Part shown: one piece after another, positions 28,036 to 37,048 of the stretch
Layout: every line of letters begins with the position of its first letter
Position numbering within the stretch: position 1 is the first letter of the stretch
Source of the DNA: Flammeovirgaceae bacterium
GTDB lineage: Bacteria; Bacteroidota; Bacteroidia; Cytophagales; Cyclobacteriaceae
DNA: 64,000 nt
Assembly: GCA_021298355.1 (NCBI GenBank)
Contig: JAJTEH010000006.1
Span: 186,001-250,000 of the forward strand
Direction of reading: 5' to 3'
The notes under the pieces: generated by a model
Seen by the model: the letters and a program-made list of their open reading frames with translations, nothing else
Database searches by the model: none
Told to the model about the DNA's origin: nothing
Program-made: the position numbers and the translations under genes

Positions 28036-30346
28036 TTGGCTTTTACCACTTTCGTTAATCTTGATTGTTGCCTGTTCTCCTGAAAAAAAATTTACCGATA
28101 ATGGGCTTATTGATGGATTAGCCAGTGTAATAACATTACAACCTGATACAACAGTTGTTTATTTAGATGATTTTGTAAACGACATTACTAAGGTAGATAC
28201 CATCTACCCCCCTGCGGGAATGGTAGCAACGCGGAAAGAAAATAAGGTATACTTAACCGGTATAGCCGAAAATAAAATCGATCATCTGCAAATCGTAAGC
28301 GAACAAAGTACTTTTGCTATTCCTGTAAAAAAAGCAGATAAAAAGAAAGTTGTATTTACGTACAATAAACCAGCAAATAAAGTACACGTTAAAGGAGAGT
28401 TTAACGCCTGGAATGTAGAAGCCGGAAGATTTAATAAAAATGAAAATGGTTTTGAAATAAGTTTTGCAGTTCAACCCGGAAACTACCAATATGTATATGT
28501 TGTAGATGGTAAAGAAATCCGCGACCCGCTTAACCCCGATTCTGTAGAAAATGGTTTAGGCGGATTTAATTCCTTACTGCGCATTACCAAGCCAAACCCA
28601 GATTCGCTACCAAAACTATCTACAAAATCTTTTACTGATTTTAATGTAGTATTAGCAGTAAGTTTGCCCATTAATAACGTTCGGGTATATTGGCAAAACT
28701 TTTTAGTAGATGTAAACAATACTGTAAAGAGCGAAATCAGATTTACTATTCCTAAAGAGGCTTTAACTCTTCAACGTTCTTATATACGCGCGTGGGTAAG
28801 TAACAAACAGGGTATTTCAAACGAAATTCTGATACCCCTTGCCAACGGCAAAGTTGTTTCTACGGCAAGCCAACTAACCCGCCAGGATAAACACGCACAG
28901 ATTTTATATTTTATGATGATCGATCGTTTTAAAAACGGCAATCCATCAAACGATAAACCTGTTGCCGACAAAAGCATTCATCCTAAAGCCAATTATTTTG
29001 GTGGCGATATTGCCGGTGTTACTCAAAAAGTTAAAGATGGTTATTTCGAACAATTAGGAATTAATACACTTTGGCTTTCGCCTATTACGCAAAATCCTGA
29101 GGGTGCCTATGGAAAATATACCAACCCGAATACAACGTTCTCTGGCTATCATGGGTATTGGCCTGTATCGCTACGCAAAATTGATTATCGCTTTGGTAAC
29201 GAAAACGAATTAAAAGAATTATTAATTGAAGCACACAGCCGCAACATGAATGTTATTTTGGATTATGTTGCACACCATGTACATAACGAACACCCTTTAG
29301 TTAAACAAAAACCAGAATGGTTTACTCCTCTGTATTTACCCGATGGCACCATAAACACAGAACGCTGGGACGACCAACGCTTAACTACATGGTTCGATGT
29401 CTTTTTACCTACACTAGATTTACGTAAGCCTGAAGTTGTAAACCCTATGACAGACACCGCCATGTATTGGGTACAACAATACGAGCTGGATGGTTTCAGA
29501 CACGATGCATCTAAACACATCGATTTACTTTTTTGGCGAACTTTAACTAAAAAAGTAAAAGACCAGTTAAGAAAACAAACCGATCGTAGCCTCTACCAAA
29601 TTGGCGAAACGTATGGAAGCCGAGAGTTAGTTGCTTCGTATGTTAACAGTGGCATGTTAGATGGGCAATTCGATTTTAATTTATACGATGATGCCGTTGC
29701 TACATTTGCCCGAAACGATGTTTCGTTTAGTCGACTGCTTACTTCAATGGATGAAAGCCTTTCTTATTTTGGCGACCATCACCTGATGGGCAATGTAACC
29801 GGTAATCAGGACAGAGCCCGATTTATTTCGTATGCCGATGGCTCGGTGCGTTTCGATGAAGATGCCAAACGAGCCGGCTGGACCAGAACCATTAGCGTTA
29901 CTGATACAATCGCTTACAAAAAACTACAATTGCTTACCGCATTTATGCTTGTAAGCCCCGGAGTACCGGTTATCTATTATGGCGATGAAATTGGCGATGC
30001 CGGAGGTAACGACCCCGATAACCGAAGGCAAATGCGTTTCGATAATTTAAACACACACGAAAATGCAACGCGGCAATCTGCCTCTTACTTTATCAACTTA
30101 CGTAAAAAACACCTTGCCCTTATCTATGGCGATTGGCAAGTGCTTTACCAAACCAACAACCAGGTTGTTATCAGCAGAAAGTATTTCGATGATCAGGTAA
30201 TCATCGCTTTTAACAAAGCTGCTGATCCGGCAACAATAAACATTGAAAAAAATCCGGTGCTGAACAAAGAAATATCCGGTTTTGTATCAGGTAATTCTCT
30301 TTCTTTATCACCTTATTCAGTTCAGGTATTCACATCAGATAAATAA
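28010..30346 (+). CDS. GH13 alpha-amylase-family lipoprotein
   Basis: 778-residue lipoprotein (lipobox Leu-Ile-Val-Ala-Cys). A CBM48-like Ig module lies at about 105-195 (VHVKGEFNAWN, YQYVYVVDGKEI). The GH13 barrel has GINTLWLSPI, VILDYVAHHVHNEHP, LDGFRHDASKH (Asp499), YQIGETYGS (Glu533) and VTGNQDRARF (Asp601). The triad is present, but the His normally preceding the last Asp is Gln600. A small C-terminal beta domain ends it. Anchored to the outer membrane, it could act on imported or surface maltodextrins as SusG or SusA do; which side it faces cannot be read. It overlaps the GH31 stop by 26 bases, implying translational coupling. Confidence 0.9.
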   Translation: MKKLQLPYNWLLPLSLILIVACSPEKKFTDNGLIDGLASVITLQPDTTVVYLDDFVNDITKVDTIYPPAGMVATRKENKVYLTGIAENKIDHLQIVSEQSTFAIPVKKADKKKVVFTYNKPANKVHVKGEFNAWNVEAGRFNKNENGFEISFAVQPGNYQYVYVVDGKEIRDPLNPDSVENGLGGFNSLLRITKPNPDSLPKLSTKSFTDFNVVLAVSLPINNVRVYWQNFLVDVNNTVKSEIRFTIPKEALTLQRSYIRAWVSNKQGISNEILIPLANGKVVSTASQLTRQDKHAQILYFMMIDRFKNGNPSNDKPVADKSIHPKANYFGGDIAGVTQKVKDGYFEQLGINTLWLSPITQNPEGAYGKYTNPNTTFSGYHGYWPVSLRKIDYRFGNENELKELLIEAHSRNMNVILDYVAHHVHNEHPLVKQKPEWFTPLYLPDGTINTERWDDQRLTTWFDVFLPTLDLRKPEVVNPMTDTAMYWVQQYELDGFRHDASKHIDLLFWRTLTKKVKDQLRKQTDRSLYQIGETYGSRELVASYVNSGMLDGQFDFNLYDDAVATFARNDVSFSRLLTSMDESLSYFGDHHLMGNVTGNQDRARFISYADGSVRFDEDAKRAGWTRTISVTDTIAYKKLQLLTAFMLVSPGVPVIYYGDEIGDAGGNDPDNRRQMRFDNLNTHENATRQSASYFINLRKKHLALIYGDWQVLYQTNNQVVISRKYFDDQVIIAFNKAADPATINIEKNPVLNKEISGFVSGNSLSLSPYSVQVFTSDK

Positions 30347-30349
30347 CCT

Positions 30350-31726
30350 ATGCCCACACCAACCTTACCTTCAGAAAATAAAACTGGTACTACAGGCAGA
30401 TCGAAACTAAACTTCTGGCAAATCTGGAACATGAGTTTCGGATTCTTCGGTATTCAGTTTGGTTTTGCTTTACAAAACGGAAATGCATCGAGAATTTTAC
30501 AAACGTTTGGTGCCGATGTAGAACATCTTTCATGGTTTTGGTTAGCCGCACCGCTTACCGGCATGATCGTTCAACCTATTATCGGATATTATAGTGATAG
30601 AACCTGGACATCGTTAGGAAGGAGGCGCCCTTACTTTTTAGCAGGAGCTATCATTGCATCGACAGCCTTAATGCTTATGCCTAATGCGCAATTTTTAGCA
30701 ACTGTTTTACCTCCTCTTTACATAGGTGCCGGTATTTTAATGGTAATGGACGCATCGTTTAATATTGCTATGGAGCCCTTCCGCGCATTAGTTGCCGATT
30801 TACTTCCATCTGACCAACGTACATTGGGCTTTTCAATTCAAACCTTTTTAATAGGGCTTGGTGCTGTTATTGGAAGTTGGCTTCCATACATTTTTGCAGA
30901 ATGGTGGGGCGTATCCAAGATGAGTGTAAATGGAGAAGTGCCGTATAATGTAACGTTATCTTTTTACATTGGTGCAGTTGTCTTTCTGATATCGATTTTA
31001 GTTACGGTTATCACCACGCGCGAGTTTCCACCGGATGAATACCGCAAAGAAGATTATAAAAAAACACCTTCCGGTAAAAAAGGATTAAGCCAGATTATAA
31101 GCGATTTTGCCGGCATGCCAAAAACGATGAAGCAATTAGGCTTGGTTCAATTTTTTTCCTGGTTCGCGTTATTTTCTATGTGGGTGTTTACTACACCTGC
31201 TGTGGCAACTCACGTATATGGTTTACCGCTTGGCGACACATCATCAGAAACGTATCAGGATGCCGGTAATTGGGTGGGCATTATTTTTGGTGTATATAAT
31301 GGCGTATCGGCCATTTACGCTTTGTTCTTGCCGGCTATCGCTCTTAAAATAGGTCGAAAAATGACGCATGCCATTTCGTTACTGGCAGGAGGCATCGGTT
31401 TGATATCCATCTACTTTATTCACGATCCTACTCTTTTAATTTTTTCGATGATTGGTGTAGGTATGGCATGGGCTAGTATTTTAGCTATGCCTTACGCTAT
31501 GCTGGCAGGTGCTATACCCTCTAACAAAATGGGTATTTACATGGGTGTGTTTAACTTTTTTATCACCCTACCTCAAATTATTAATGGTTTAGTAGGCGGG
31601 CCTATAGTAAAACATGTTTACCAGTCGCAAGCTATTTACAGCATTATTATTGCTGGAGTATTTATGCTTATTGCTGCATTTTGTGTTAAATTCGTAGACG
31701 ACCAGGATGATGTTGTGCAAGCATGA
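30350..31726 (+). CDS. SLC45-like MFS sugar transporter (probable maltose/maltodextrin permease)
   Basis: 458-residue inner-membrane carrier with about 12 transmembrane segments. Features of the SLC45/sucrose-maltose branch are FWQIWNMSFGFFGIQFGFALQN at the start of TM1, then IIGYYSDRTWTSLGRRRPY (the MFS loop 2-3 signature) and MDASFNIAMEPFRALVADLLP. A central hydrophilic loop follows TM6 (REFPPDEYRKEDYKK). Between the GH13 lipoprotein and the esterase (the next ATG overlaps its stop), it most likely imports maltose or short maltodextrins by proton symport for GH31 and GH65. Substrate is inferred from context. Confidence 0.88.
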   Translation: MPTPTLPSENKTGTTGRSKLNFWQIWNMSFGFFGIQFGFALQNGNASRILQTFGADVEHLSWFWLAAPLTGMIVQPIIGYYSDRTWTSLGRRRPYFLAGAIIASTALMLMPNAQFLATVLPPLYIGAGILMVMDASFNIAMEPFRALVADLLPSDQRTLGFSIQTFLIGLGAVIGSWLPYIFAEWWGVSKMSVNGEVPYNVTLSFYIGAVVFLISILVTVITTREFPPDEYRKEDYKKTPSGKKGLSQIISDFAGMPKTMKQLGLVQFFSWFALFSMWVFTTPAVATHVYGLPLGDTSSETYQDAGNWVGIIFGVYNGVSAIYALFLPAIALKIGRKMTHAISLLAGGIGLISIYFIHDPTLLIFSMIGVGMAWASILAMPYAMLAGAIPSNKMGIYMGVFNFFITLPQIINGLVGGPIVKHVYQSQAIYSIIIAGVFMLIAAFCVKFVDDQDDVVQA

Positions 31727-32910
31727 AAAACTTTAGCGCTTTATTGTTTTTTTTCGGCATACTGTCTTCATTAGCGAAGGCGCAAGAAATCAACTTAGCG
31801 TTTATTAATGCATCGTTAACCGATTCGGCAAAAGCAGAGAATGTATATGCCCAATTGGTAAGCCAACACCGTATACCGTTTACTGAAAACGATTCTGTTG
31901 TTTTTTTCTATAAAGGAAATGCCGAACAAGTAAGCTGGATGGGCGACTTTAACGGATGGGGTCGTGATTTCAAATTAAACACAAGCGGAAAAAAGATAAC
32001 CAGAACCAACATTTGGTATTGGAAAGCTCAATTTCCAAAAAATGCAAGACTCGATTACAAAATTGTTATTAATAGCAATAACTGGATTTTAGATCCGGTT
32101 AACAACCAGCAACAATGGTCGGGCGTTGGCGGTGGCTCGCCCAATTCTGAAATTCGGATGCCAGACTATTTACCCGATCCGATTTTTTCTCAATCCGTAA
32201 AACAAAAAGGTTCGATAAAAAAAGATCTATTGTTTAACTCTACTCAATTAGGATATCAAACAACGTATAGTCTATATCTTCCATTTGGTTATCAATCAAC
32301 TGGTGTTTATCCTGTGTTGTATGTAACAGACGGATATGAGTACCTGCACGAAAACATGGGCAACATGCAGGCCACGTTAGATTTTTTGATAGAGACAAAA
32401 AAGATTAAGCCCATTATCGTTGTTTTTGCCGACCACCGCGAACCCGTAAACCGAGGCAACAACCGAAGAATGCAGGAGTTAGCCATGAATGAGAAATACC
32501 TGAATTACTTCGTATCCGAATTAATTCCTGAAATAGAAAAACAATACGCAGTAAGCAAACAAGCCAACCAGCGTGGTATTCTCGGAACCTCTATGGGCGG
32601 ATTAACCGCTGCTTACTTTGCCTTTTCTAAACCAGAGGTATTTGGTTTATGTGCGATACAATCTCCGGCATTCTGGTTTAAACCAGAGATTTATACTTTG
32701 TGCAGCAACCAGGATAATCCACCTGTAAAAATAATGATGACCACCGGAAACATTAACGATACCAAAGAGGGCACCGACAAGATGAAAGCCATTTTAGAAA
32801 AAAACACCTGTACCTATCAATTAAAAGAAGTGCCCGAAGGGCACTCGTGGGGAAATTGGCGTAACCTTTTAGACGATATTCTGGTTTATTTCTTCTCGGT
32901 TAACCCTTAA
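31723..32910 (+). CDS. Secreted esterase with CBM48-like N-terminal domain
   Basis: 395-residue exported alpha/beta-hydrolase of the esterase D/enterochelin-esterase type. After the signal peptide (LAKAQ), residues ~45-150 form a glycogen-binding-like Ig module (VSWMGDFNGWGRDF, FPKNARLDYKIVIN, NWILDPVN). The hydrolase domain has VYPVLYVTDGYEYLHE, the nucleophile elbow GTSMGGLTAAYFA (Ser) and a catalytic His in PEGHSWGNWRN. Its start overlaps the transporter stop (ATGA), so it is the last gene of the GH31 operon. An acyl-ester-cleaving enzyme is not a standard part of starch systems. Removal of acyl groups from modified alpha-glucan is a guess from the CBM48-like module and the location. Confidence 0.85.
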   Translation: MKNFSALLFFFGILSSLAKAQEINLAFINASLTDSAKAENVYAQLVSQHRIPFTENDSVVFFYKGNAEQVSWMGDFNGWGRDFKLNTSGKKITRTNIWYWKAQFPKNARLDYKIVINSNNWILDPVNNQQQWSGVGGGSPNSEIRMPDYLPDPIFSQSVKQKGSIKKDLLFNSTQLGYQTTYSLYLPFGYQSTGVYPVLYVTDGYEYLHENMGNMQATLDFLIETKKIKPIIVVFADHREPVNRGNNRRMQELAMNEKYLNYFVSELIPEIEKQYAVSKQANQRGILGTSMGGLTAAYFAFSKPEVFGLCAIQSPAFWFKPEIYTLCSNQDNPPVKIMMTTGNINDTKEGTDKMKAILEKNTCTYQLKEVPEGHSWGNWRNLLDDILVYFFSVNP

Positions 32911-32954
32911 CTTGGGCATTTATTTTGCAAAGTGTACGGTATTCATTAACGTCT

Positions 32955-34049
32955 ATGAAACGACTTTTATCCTATTCTCTTATTCTGCTTGTAATGGCCT
33001 GCGCATCGGGCAAAAAAGCATTCGAACGTGGCGACTACACCCTGGCGGTAAACCAGGCAATTGAAAGGCTTAGGCAAAAGCCCGATCATACAAAATCGCA
33101 AGAAGCCCTACGCCTAGCCTATCCGCTGGCTGTAGAATACCTGGAAAGTTTAGCCACCAGCACAATTGCTTCGGATGCCCCCTTTAAATGGAAAACAGCC
33201 ATGGGGTATTACAACCAAATAAATGCGTTGCACGACCAGGTAAAAACTTCTCCGGCAGCATTGCGCATTATTAAAACCCCGGTAAGCAAGTTTACCGAAA
33301 TTGCAGAACTTAAAAAGAAAGCAGCAGACGAAAGTTACGAAGCTGGCATACAAGCCATGATGCGCAACACACGCTCAGATGCAATTCGTGCATTTTACCT
33401 CTTTCAGGAAGCAAACTCTTTCGAACCAGGCTATAAAGATGTTGTAGAATTACAATATCAGGCAGAATACAATGCCACTTTGCGCATTCAGTATAAAGAA
33501 ATTTCTTACCGCAACCGCGAAGACTGGGTAGCAGTAGAACCTATTCTGAACAATATGCGCTTACCGTTCACAAAGTTTTATACAGCAGAACAAGCAGAAA
33601 ACGAAAAAGCACCTATCCACCACACCATGCTGATAGAAATATTAGGTTACGCTGAAGGTAATCCAAACATTACCCGAAATGAGAGAAATTTTGTGGATAG
33701 TGTTCAAGTAGATAGAACAGTAGGTGGTAAAAAAGTAAAGGTCTACGAAAAAGTAACAGGCCGCGCTACCATGTTCGAGAAACGTGCTCAATCCAGAGGT
33801 ATGGTTCAAATTACCATTAAAGAACTAAGCACAGAGAAACAACTATTGGTAAATGAATTTGTTGGCAACGGCACATGGACGGGTTCGTGGTCGCGTTGTG
33901 CCGGAGACCAGCGCGCTTTACCCGAAAACGTTCGTAATGCGTGCGGCCGATCTGAACCACAGCCAGATGGCGAGGGCATGCTGCGCATGGCCAGGCAAGA
34001 TGTGCAACGGCAAATTGAGAGATCATTAACACAATTCTATCGCATTTAA
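32955..34049 (+). CDS. Uncharacterised lipoprotein with TPR-like N-terminus
   Basis: 364-residue lipoprotein (LLVMACASGKKAF, lipobox Val-Met-Ala-Cys). The Met at 32955 is chosen because it begins the signal peptide directly; a start 30 bases upstream would add a non-signal-like tail. Helical repeats fill residues ~20-180 (AFERGDYTLAVNQAIERLRQKP, SDAIRAFYLFQEANSFEPGY). The C-terminal half is beta-rich with GKKVKVYEKVTGRATMFEKRAQSRG and WTGSWSRCAGDQRALP, containing two Cys that could pair. I do not recognise a named family. It starts 44 bases after the esterase stop and may be transcribed with the locus or from its own promoter. Confidence 0.78.
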   Translation: MKRLLSYSLILLVMACASGKKAFERGDYTLAVNQAIERLRQKPDHTKSQEALRLAYPLAVEYLESLATSTIASDAPFKWKTAMGYYNQINALHDQVKTSPAALRIIKTPVSKFTEIAELKKKAADESYEAGIQAMMRNTRSDAIRAFYLFQEANSFEPGYKDVVELQYQAEYNATLRIQYKEISYRNREDWVAVEPILNNMRLPFTKFYTAEQAENEKAPIHHTMLIEILGYAEGNPNITRNERNFVDSVQVDRTVGGKKVKVYEKVTGRATMFEKRAQSRGMVQITIKELSTEKQLLVNEFVGNGTWTGSWSRCAGDQRALPENVRNACGRSEPQPDGEGMLRMARQDVQRQIERSLTQFYRI

Positions 34050-34084
34050 CCGAACCTCTGGTAGCATTAATTGGTTTAAGTAAC

Positions 34085-34720
34085 ATGAAAGTAAAAGGGT
34101 TACTAGCGTTATGTTTGGTTGTTACACAAGCAGCATGCGCACAAAACAATAATGCAAATAACAAACCAGACAGAAACATGAATAAAACAATGGAAACAGC
34201 CACTTTTGCAAGTGGATGCTTTTGGTGTACCGAGGCGATATTTTTAAATGTACATGGTGTTTCATCGGTAGTATCGGGCTACATTGGCGGCCAAGTTAAA
34301 AACCCCACCTATCGAGAAGTATGCAGTGGCCTAACCGGGCATGCAGAAGCCATCCAGTTAACGTATGATCCAAGTGTAATTTCTTATAAAGAATTGTTAG
34401 AGATTTTCTGGCAAACTCATGATCCCACTACTTTAAACAGACAAGGTGCCGATGTGGGTACACAATACCGTTCAGCTATTTTTTACCATACTGATGAACA
34501 AAAAAAACAGGCTGAATATTATAAAAAAGAATTAGACGCCTCTGGCGCATTCGATAAACCGATTGTTACTGAAATAACTGCTTCTTCAGTTTTTTATAAG
34601 GCAGAAGATTACCATCAGAATTACTATAACCTGAATGGCTCTGCTCCATATTGCTCTTATGTTATAGCACCTAAATTGGAAAAATTTAAAAAAGCATTTA
34701 AACACAAACTAAAAAAGTAA
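34085..34720 (+). CDS. msrA: Exported peptide-methionine (S)-S-oxide reductase MsrA
   Basis: 211-residue enzyme that reduces methionine-S-sulfoxide in damaged proteins. The catalytic Cys is in the GCFWCTEAIF signature near residue 46, and the family block GHAEAIQLTYDP and the EDYHQNYY segment are present. An N-terminal ~20-residue signal sequence ends Thr-Gln-Ala-Ala-Cys-Ala-Gln. It may be a weak lipobox or a signal peptidase I site; either way the protein works outside the cytoplasm. A low-complexity Asn/Lys linker precedes the domain. MsrB is not adjacent. It lies 35 bases after the previous lipoprotein gene and ends before a strong terminator. Confidence 0.93.
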   Translation: MKVKGLLALCLVVTQAACAQNNNANNKPDRNMNKTMETATFASGCFWCTEAIFLNVHGVSSVVSGYIGGQVKNPTYREVCSGLTGHAEAIQLTYDPSVISYKELLEIFWQTHDPTTLNRQGADVGTQYRSAIFYHTDEQKKQAEYYKKELDASGAFDKPIVTEITASSVFYKAEDYHQNYYNLNGSAPYCSYVIAPKLEKFKKAFKHKLKK

Positions 34721-34851
34721 AGGCTAAAGAGCTTTCATAACCATTCGGCATTTTCTACTACTTTTTAGAAACCTTGTGCAACTAAATATGAACCGAACCG
34801 TTAAACTGTGTGAGTAGAGAAATTCTTCTCATAGGTTTAGGTTTAGGTAAC

Positions 34852-34882
34852 AAAAAAGCTCCGGGACGCGGAGCTTTTTTGC
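34852..34882. terminator. Bidirectional terminator between msrA and HAMP-GAF gene
   Basis: A-run plus GCTCCG (34858-34863), a five-base loop, and CGGAGC (34869-34874) plus T-run: a 12-bp stem if the A and T tracts pair. It is ~130 bases past the msrA stop and 19 bases past the convergent gene's stop. Confidence 0.88.
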
Positions 34883-34900
34883 ATTTAATTAATCAATACT

Positions 34901-36526
34901 CTATCGGTTTGTCTGAGATTTTAATTCGCTTATTTGCTTTAGCATATCTTTTTCTTTTCTGGCCATTTCTTCTTGTGTGGCCTGTAGCTCTTCCATGTTC
35001 TGGCGCATTTCCTCTTCCTGTGCACGCATTTGTTCGGTCATTTCCTGCGACTCTTCTAGCAAACGTTGTGTACGTGCATTTACTTTTACAGAACTTATTG
35101 TTGACGCTATAGATTCGGCAATTTTCTTCACAAATTCAACCTCGAAATCTTTTAATATATTAAAGGATGCGAGTTCTACAACTCCAAAAACCTGATCATT
35201 TACTTTTAATGGAGTTATAAGTACACACGATGGGTTGGCATCTCCTAAACCCGAAGTAATTTTTATATAATTCTGAGGAACATCGGTGAGGTATATGCTG
35301 TCGCCTTCTTGCCAGGCTTGGCCTGCTAAACCTTCTCCTTTAAAAATCTTTTGATTTAAATACTTCTTTTTATCCCAGGCATAGCATGCCTTCATCGAAA
35401 TGGTTTGCTCTCCATCGGCTTCATCATCAATTATATAAATAGCTCCCTGGTTTGCCTTTATATACTTTACAAGATTAAAAATAATTTCTTCCGAAAGTTT
35501 TTGAATATCGGTATTGTTGCTGCGTAGTATTTCGCCAAATTTAGCGAGGCCTTCGGTTGCCCAATTTCGTTTCTTATCGTCTTCTGCAACTTTCTCTAAG
35601 TTGTTGCGCATGTTAATTAGTGCATTACCCAAAACATCATGTTCGGATAATGGCTGAAACTCGGATTGATAATTACCATTTCCGATATTTTCTGCAAATA
35701 ATGTTGTGGCCTTTAACCCGCTAACGAGGTTATCCATAGCAAGCGACATCTCTCCTATTTCATCGTTGCTTACTTTGGTTTGTTTATCTTCTACCAATTC
35801 GCCTCTGCCTAATTTAATTACAATGTTTTTAAGGAAGTTAATAGGAACTGTTATGTTACGCATTAACAAAAACGCACTCACTAATCCTATAACTACGGTT
35901 ATCGCGGCCAGTAATAAAGTTATGTTGGTTAACTTAACAACAGAGTTAATTACTTCTTCATCTGCTTTATTGCTTATTTCTGTTTGTGCTTTGGCTACGT
36001 TGTTTAATAATGAAATAATGTTGTTTGTTCGTGGGTTTACCTGGCTTTCTATGGCATCTTCGGCTAAAAGTTTGGTTAGGCCATCTTCGTAATTTTCGAA
36101 CGACTGTAGATTAGCCATGATCGATTCTTTCTGTATAGCAATGAGCGTATCGAACTCATAAAAAATGGTATCCATGATCATGCGTTGGCTATCGCTCTCC
36201 CAGTTTACCATTAGCTTTTGAATCTTACTTTTCAGTGCAGGGTATTCGAAATCTTGTAATTCGAGCAGCGCTTTTTTATCGTCTTGGTTGGTTTGCAAAT
36301 ACACCCAGTTTGTAACCAACATGCGCGAGCGGGTTACTGTTAAGATAAATTCATTTACTGCATCTTTGGAAGGACGATACGTTTCTGCAGATTGTTTAGC
36401 TAATCGATTAATTATATTGCCTATCGAAAAAATGATAGCAGCATTAATTACAAACAAGGCGATAAGAACGATAAAGCCGCCTAAGATTTTTTGTCCGATA
36501 CCAATTCGAAATCCTTTTTTCTTCAT
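34901..36526 (-). CDS. Membrane sensor: periplasmic helical domain, HAMP, GAF, coiled coil
   Basis: 541-residue inner-membrane protein. TM1 is at about 12-35. A ~150-residue helical periplasmic domain of four-helix-bundle type follows, then TM2 (about 198-220) and a HAMP domain (RNITVPINFLKNIVIKLGRGEL). A second HAMP-like helix precedes a GAF domain (about 330-480; IFKGEGLAGQAWQEGDSIYL, FGVVELASF). The C-terminal ~45 residues are a charged coiled coil (MRAQEEEMRQNMEELQATQ). There is no kinase, GGDEF or methyl-accepting output domain, so it probably signals through a partner. It follows the YfiR gene by 18 bases. By analogy with the Pseudomonas YfiR-YfiN pair, YfiR may control it from the periplasm. 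Confidence 0.85.
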   Translation of the reverse strand: MKKKGFRIGIGQKILGGFIVLIALFVINAAIIFSIGNIINRLAKQSAETYRPSKDAVNEFILTVTRSRMLVTNWVYLQTNQDDKKALLELQDFEYPALKSKIQKLMVNWESDSQRMIMDTIFYEFDTLIAIQKESIMANLQSFENYEDGLTKLLAEDAIESQVNPRTNNIISLLNNVAKAQTEISNKADEEVINSVVKLTNITLLLAAITVVIGLVSAFLLMRNITVPINFLKNIVIKLGRGELVEDKQTKVSNDEIGEMSLAMDNLVSGLKATTLFAENIGNGNYQSEFQPLSEHDVLGNALINMRNNLEKVAEDDKKRNWATEGLAKFGEILRSNNTDIQKLSEEIIFNLVKYIKANQGAIYIIDDEADGEQTISMKACYAWDKKKYLNQKIFKGEGLAGQAWQEGDSIYLTDVPQNYIKITSGLGDANPSCVLITPLKVNDQVFGVVELASFNILKDFEVEFVKKIAESIASTISSVKVNARTQRLLEESQEMTEQMRAQEEEMRQNMEELQATQEEMARKEKDMLKQISELKSQTNR

Positions 36527-36544
36527 GTTACAAGGTAAAAAAAA

Positions 36545-37048
36545 TTATATAATGATTGCCAAACGTGTAAGTTCGTTGGCTGCTTTAAGATTTTGTTTTG
36601 CTAATGTAGCTTGGTTTAGTTCGAAGGCCAATTTTCCATCTTTAACGACAAAGTTTATGTTACTTCCTTTTTGTGCTAAACCTGCTTCTTCAGTAATTAC
36701 TAAAACTGATTGAGAACCTACCTTGCCTAGAATTTCTGCCAGGCTTTTAGATTTTGCTGCTGGTATAAACAATACTTGACTTTTACCTATTTCCGAAACC
36801 GATTCTATCTTCTTTATTTTTATGGTTCGGTTATCGTAGGTTTTCTTTAAGCTGGCCATAGTGTTAAGTTCTTTGATGATGGGCGAATCGCCCAACACAG
36901 CAATTTCGAAATCACCAGTTTTAGATGCATCCGGCCAGATAACATATTTGGTAAATGAATAAATGTAAACCGGATGGAGTTTATAATCCTGCGCATAAGC
37001 AGATAATGCAGCGCAAAACAGGAACAGGATTAAAAGTGGCCTTTTCAT
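36545..37048 (-). CDS. YfiR family periplasmic protein (DUF4154)
   Basis: 167-residue exported protein with a signal peptide ending Ala-Tyr-Ala-Gln. The DUF4154/YfiR core is clear: KLHPVYIYSFTKYVIWPD, FEIAVLGDSPIIKEL, VLVITEEAGLAQKGSNINFVV and the terminal LKAANELTRLAIII. In Pseudomonas, YfiR is a periplasmic repressor of the HAMP-GGDEF cyclase YfiN. Here the partner gene encodes a HAMP-GAF protein with no cyclase. It is first in a two-gene operon. No YfiB-like OmpA lipoprotein adjoins. Confidence 0.9.
   Translation of the reverse strand: MKRPLLILFLFCAALSAYAQDYKLHPVYIYSFTKYVIWPDASKTGDFEIAVLGDSPIIKELNTMASLKKTYDNRTIKIKKIESVSEIGKSQVLFIPAAKSKSLAEILGKVGSQSVLVITEEAGLAQKGSNINFVVKDGKLAFELNQATLAKQNLKAANELTRLAIII

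Noticed and set aside
34810-35112. Plus-strand frame of 100 codons after msrA
   Set aside because: It starts inside the msrA terminator region and then lies antisense over the HAMP-GAF coding sequence; the sequence is not protein-like.
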